A DNA stretch of 64,000 bases, taken from Paroedura picta. Lineage: Eukaryota > Chordata > Lepidosauria > Squamata > Gekkonidae. The notes under the pieces were generated by a model that did no database searches, had not been told where the DNA came from, and saw only the letters and a program-made list of their open reading frames with translations. Where the stretch lies: assembly GCF_049243985.1 (NCBI RefSeq), contig NC_135370.1, forward strand, positions 105,057,006-105,121,005. The letters run 5' to 3'. Within the stretch, counting starts at the first letter, position 1. Each line of letters begins with the position of its first letter. Of this stretch, positions 60,516 to 64,000 are shown piece by piece. The position numbers and the translations under genes were made by a program.

Positions 60516-61062
60516 GTCTTCCAGCCACTGAAGAAAAAATGCTTCTTTGGAGGGTGGAGTTTCAAGATCTTCCAGAATTACAACTGTTCTTCAGATGACA
60601 GAGATCTTTTCTTCAGGAGAAAATGACCGCAGTGAAGGGTATTATCTCGGGCTGAGGCCTTTCCCCACCCCAAACCCTGCTGTTCTCACCACGAATTTCC
60701 CAGTGTGGGAAATTTCCCATTTTATATATATATAAAATTTATTTTCCCACTTGCCGCATTTCCTCAGAGGGCTAAGGATGGCAGTCAGAAAGTACATAAA
60801 ATCATTTATAACCAATAAAATGATCAGTCTTAAAATTAATAATGTTAAAACCAAATCTCAAGTTTCAGACCAGCCGCCTCTTTCACTTTCGATAAAGAGG
60901 GGCACATAAAGTTCATCCATTTTGTTGTTGGTAGATGTTAATTTATGTTGGGTGCTTTAACAAGGGAGGTCAGACTTTTGTTATTTCAGGATCTCCTACC
61001 TGCACCCTCCATTCTGGCGCCAGGTGGTGCCTGAGAAGCAAAAGATCTCCTAGAGGTACTAG
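60516..61062. other. No feature recognised
   Basis: About 550 bp of METTL15 intron. 'gaatttcccagtgtgggaaatt' near 60700 is a small palindrome with no assigned role. Confidence 0.45.
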
Positions 61063-61614
61063 GGCCCATTATGCACGGGCCAGAATGTCCGTGCTGGGGG
61101 CAGGAATGCTTCAGTTAAAATCACCGATAACGCTTGCTACTGCCGCCAGCAGGGGCGCCTCCCGGCCAAGGGCTATGGAAGCCCTACGGTAAGAGACTGC
61201 GGGATCCTTCACAGCTTCCTAGGTAAGCTGAGGCTGCGGTGGGCCGGCGCTGTGCATAATCGCCAGCGCCAGGCTTGTCGGCCGGCCCAGCCCCAACCCT
61301 ACTGTGTCCCTGTAGGGACACTGTGTGCCCCTGCAGGCACCGCGGAGCCCCGGAGCTGGCAGGGGTGACTCCCTGCCCCCCAGGCTTGTGTAGGGGGCCT
61401 GGCCCCCCCACTCCCTCCCCAGGCCTTCCAAACCTCCCCCCACCCACTGCACTGGCTTACCTTCTGGTCTCTGCATTCAGCACATGCACGCATGCTACGC
61501 TGGGGCAGCCCAGCGTGCCCCGGCCCCATGCATACATGGGGAACGGCGGGCATCCTAGCCCGCCGCAATGGGACAGCGGCAGCGCGCAGTAACTGCCGCC
61601 GTGAATAAGAGGCC
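61063..61614. mobile_element. GC-rich TIR element, 552 bp, with 3-bp (TAG) target duplication
   Basis: Ends 'ggcccattatgcacgg' and 'ccgtgaataagaggcc' form inverted repeats with 13 of 16 matching. 'tag' flanks both ends (61060-61062 and 61615-61617). The interior is strikingly GC-rich and CpG-containing against AT-rich surroundings. Frames on both strands (up to ~105 codons) show no domain. The TIR is similar to that of the 181-bp element at 43206 (a TTATGCAC-type core), so a shared PIF/Harbinger-like source is plausible. Confidence 0.6.
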
Positions 61615-62050
61615 TAGGAGACTCAGTTGCCAGAGACCAGAAGTTGCCTGCTCTCCCAGAGGCTGGTTAGCCTGATACCAGCCAGGCTGAAACCCAACCC
61701 TACTATGTGAAACCCTGGGACAATATGCCACCAGCCCTGAAGACTCGCTAGAGGAACAGCACTGGTGGTGCAGTGTCAACAAAGAAGATCTACCTTGACA
61801 GCTGTCAGAAGATCGACACACTTGTCAGCTCTCTATCAAGGTAGATGAGGCCCAGCTGCACCTCCTCCGAGCCCTGTGGCTGAGGGTTGCTTCACTCTGC
61901 CTCTAGGTCCTTTGTGGATACAAATGTGTGCATTTCTCGCCTGTCTTCCCAGTGAACTCCTTGTTCCAGTTCACTATGTTGAAGCTCTGACTCCTGGTTC
62001 TTTTTTTGTTTTGTTTTATAAGATTTTTATTTTTATTTTCCAGGATTAAA
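61615..62050. other. No feature recognised
   Basis: About 430 bp of METTL15 intron. A 'ctttgttttgttttataag' stretch near 62000 may begin an older minus-strand retroelement end. Confidence 0.4.
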
Positions 62051-62255
62051 GATAATGAAACACAGGCAATCTACATTGTTAGTATAGAAGAAAAAAGGTT
62101 ATGCTCTTCATTTGATACATTTAGTTCCCCGTTTCAATCCCCTTTTAAAATATTTAAAGATAATACAAGTAATCTACATTATTGATACAGAAAGAAAAGG
62201 ATTATGCTCTTCGTTTGATACACTTGATACCCCGTTTCAATCCCCTTTTAGGTAA
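62051..62255. repeat. Tandem duplication of a ~108-bp unit (two copies)
   Basis: Unit 1 (62051-62158) and unit 2 (62159-62255) share 'caatctacatt', 'ttatgctcttc', 'tttgatacat/cact' and 'ccccgtttcaatcccctttta'. The setting, with a T-rich start and AT-rich text to 62600, looks like the 3' UTR of a minus-strand retroelement, possibly L1, but no coding part is present to prove it. Confidence 0.7.
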
Positions 62256-62600
62256 ATCAGATAAGGGCCCCATTGTTCTTGAAAACCCTCTTCTCTTCAT
62301 TTAAGATTATAAAACTCCACATGGCTACAATATTGTGGACTTTTACCCAAAGCTTATAAACTTTTTCACGTTTCCACCACATTTAAAAAGAGAAGTCTAC
62401 TTTGTTACCATCGTTTCAACATTTGTTTGCATAGTTTAAAACAATTTTAACAATCATAAAGAATTTATACTTAGCGTGGTCTTAGAGCCATTCACATTTC
62501 CACTAGGGAAAAGAAAAGAGGAAAAAATAAAAGCCTACTTACTTGTACGGAAAGAAAAAGAAAAAAAAATATATAAGGTTGTTAAGTTATATAAGTGTAC

Positions 62601-64000
62601 ATTGTTGTTGTTATGTGCGAAGTCGTGTCCGACCCAACGCGACCCCATGGACAATGATCCTCCAGGCCTTCCTGTCCTCTACCATTCCCTGGAGTCCATT
62701 TAAGTTTGCACCTACTGCTTCAGTGACTCCATCCAGCCACCTCATTCTCTGTCGTCCCCTTCTTCTTTTGCCCTCGATCGCTCCCAGCATTAGGCTCTTC
62801 TCCAGGGAGTCCTTCCTTCTCATGAGGTGGCCAAAGTATTTGAGTTTCATCTTCAGGATCCGGCCGTCCAAAGAGCAGTCAGGGCTGATCTCCTCTAGGA
62901 CTGACCGGTTTGTTCGCCTTGCAGTCCAAGGGACTCGCAAGAGTCTTCTCCAGCACCAGAGTTCAAAAGCCTCAATTCTTTGACGCTCGGCCTTCCTTAT
63001 GGTCCAACTTTCGCAGCCATACATTGCAACTGGGAAGACCATAGCCTTGACTAAACGCACTTTTGTTGGCAGGGTGATGTCTCTGCTTTTTAGGATGCTG
63101 TCTAGATTTGCCATAGCTTTCCTCCCCAGGAGCAAGCGTCTTTTAATTTCTTTGCTGCAGTCCCCATCTGCAGTGATCTTGGAGCCCAGGAAAATAAAAT
63201 CTGTCACTATCTCCATTTCTTCCCCTTCTATTTGCCAGGAATTGAGAGGGCCGGATGCCATGATCTTTGTTTTCTTGATGTTGAGTTTCAAGCCAACTTT
63301 TGCACTCTCCTCCTTCACCCGCATCAACAGGCTCTTTAGTTCCTCTTCACTTTCTGCCATTAGAGTGGTATCATCTGCATATCTGAGGTTGTTGATATTT
63401 CTCCCTGCAATCTTGATCCCAATTTGTGACTCCTCTAATCCCGCATTTCTCATGATGTGCTCTGCATACAAGTTAAATAGGCAAGGCGACAGTATACAGC
63501 CTTGCCGAACTCCTTTCTCAATTCTGAACCAGTCAGTGATTCCATGTTCAGTTCTCACTGTTGCTTCTTGACCTGCATATAAATTTCTCAAGAGACAAAT
63601 AAGATGCTCTGGTATTCCCATCTCTTTAAGAACTTGCCACAATTTGTTGTGCTCCACACAATCAAAGGCTTTAGCATAGTCAATGAAGCAGAAGTAGACG
63701 TTCTTCTGGTACTCCCTAGCTTTCTCCATGATCCAGCGTATGTTGGCAATTTGATCTCTAGTTCCTCTGCCTCTTCGAAATCCTGCCTGTACTTCTGGAA
63801 GTTCTCGGTCCACATATTGCTGGAGCCTAGCTTGTAGGATTTTGAGCATAACTTTGCTAGCATGAGAAATTAGTGCAATGGTGCGGTAGTTTGAACATTC
63901 TTTGGCATTGCCCTTCTTTGGGATTGGAATGTAAACTGACCTTTTCCAATCCTGTGGCCATTGTTGAGTTTTCCAAATTTGCTGGCATATTGAGTGTAGC
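62601..64000 (-). mobile_element. BovB LINE (copy B), 3' part, runs off the window
   Basis: The 3' end is at about 62601-62611 ((TTG)n on the plus strand, then the reversed 'cgaagtcgtgtccgac'). The match to the full BovB continues without a gap to base 64000. The element sits in sense orientation in METTL15's intron and its 5' end lies outside the window. Confidence 0.95.
62611..63999 (-). CDS. BovB copy B ORF, RT and C-terminal part, open to the window edge
   Basis: An uninterrupted frame covers the last ~462 codons, from about SICQQIWKTQQWPQDWKRSV in the RT entry to RTRLRT and the stop at 62611. FIDYAKAFD, GVRQGCILSPCLFNLY and YADDTT are all intact. From the internal MLKILQARL onward I count six differences from copy A in 412 residues (R/G, N/R, E/D, Q/R, M/I, M/L). 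Whether the endonuclease half is present and intact cannot be seen. It is transcribed in the same direction as METTL15. Confidence 0.93.
   Translation of the reverse strand, partial: LHSICQQIWKTQQWPQDWKRSVYIPIPKKGNAKECSNYRTIALISHASKVMLKILQARLQQYVDRELPEVQAGFRRGRGTRDQIANIRWIMEKAREYQKNVYFCFIDYAKAFDCVEHNKLWQVLKEMGIPEHLICLLRNLYAGQEATVRTEHGITDWFRIEKGVRQGCILSPCLFNLYAEHIMRNAGLEESQIGIKIAGRNINNLRYADDTTLMAESEEELKSLLMRVKEESAKVGLKLNIKKTKIMASGPLNSWQIEGEEMEIVTDFIFLGSKITADGDCSKEIKRRLLLGRKAMANLDSILKSRDITLPTKVRLVKAMVFPVAMYGCESWTIRKAERQRIEAFELWCWRRLLRVPWTARRTNRSVLEEISPDCSLDGRILKMKLKYFGHLMRRKDSLEKSLMLGAIEGKRRRGRQRMRWLDGVTEAVGANLNGLQGMVEDRKAWRIIVHGVALGRTRLRT

Noticed and set aside
60935-61592. Pro/Arg-rich frames on both strands
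   Set aside because: They lie across the CpG-rich TIR element; no domain and no start or splice support.
62543-63837. Plus-strand frames of 77-190 codons near the right edge
   Set aside because: They are antisense shadows of the BovB copy B ORF; the same proteins appear antisense to copy A (6768-7340) and copy C.
58316-64000. Search for the next upstream METTL15 exon
   Set aside because: No minus-strand segment resembling the LDMRMDGG-type exon end followed by a donor site was found, so it probably lies outside the window.

Overview
The window reads as nuclear DNA of a squamate reptile (a lizard or gecko; I cannot name the species). The grounds are RTE-BovB LINEs, CR1/L3 and L2 LINEs, Penelope-like elements, hAT MITEs, a tRNA-derived SINE with a CTT-rich tail, a 5S rRNA-derived SINE of the type known from lizards and snakes, long TCTA/GATA microsatellites, and two exons of a vertebrate gene. 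There are no bacterial-style genes, CRISPR arrays or operons.

The only host gene I can support is METTL15 (mitochondrial 12S rRNA m4C methyltransferase, RsmH/MraW family) on the minus strand. Its terminal coding exon is 48341-48786 and the exon before it is 58137-58315, with matching splice phases and a 9.35 kb intron. Upstream exons lie beyond the right edge. From 1 to about 48.3 kb I see no host gene, which fits the gene-poor stretch downstream of METTL15 in other vertebrates.

Layout: 1-2.8 kb is an L2 copy cut by a CR1 (itself cut by a hAT) and by a palindromic MITE. From 2.8 to 9.9 kb an old L3 is cut by a CR1, which is cut by a full-length BovB with an intact 1009-residue endonuclease/reverse transcriptase ORF and a perfect 11-bp target duplication. 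From 9.9 to 25 kb is mostly featureless, with SINEs, two copies of one MITE-like family and a (TCTA)n tract. From 25 to 39 kb there are many L2 ends, a degenerate minisatellite with CRE/AP-1-like palindromes, a Helitron-like element, a U6 retropseudogene and a 5S SINE. From 39 to 45 kb there are a divergent RTE fragment, two CR1 copies, and a Penelope-like element holding a short TIR element, a hAT inserted exactly at that element's edge, and an L2 tail. From 47 to 64 kb is the METTL15 locus with a (TCTA)n-tailed L2, a SPIN-like hAT, a dead BovB, a CR1, a GC-rich TIR element, and a near-identical BovB that runs off the end.

The LINE machineries appear to have built most of the window: the U6 copy and the short BovB tail carry target duplications, and the 5S SINE has a BovB-like tail. 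The strongest observations are the intact young BovB and several insertion nests whose order can be read from exact target site duplications.
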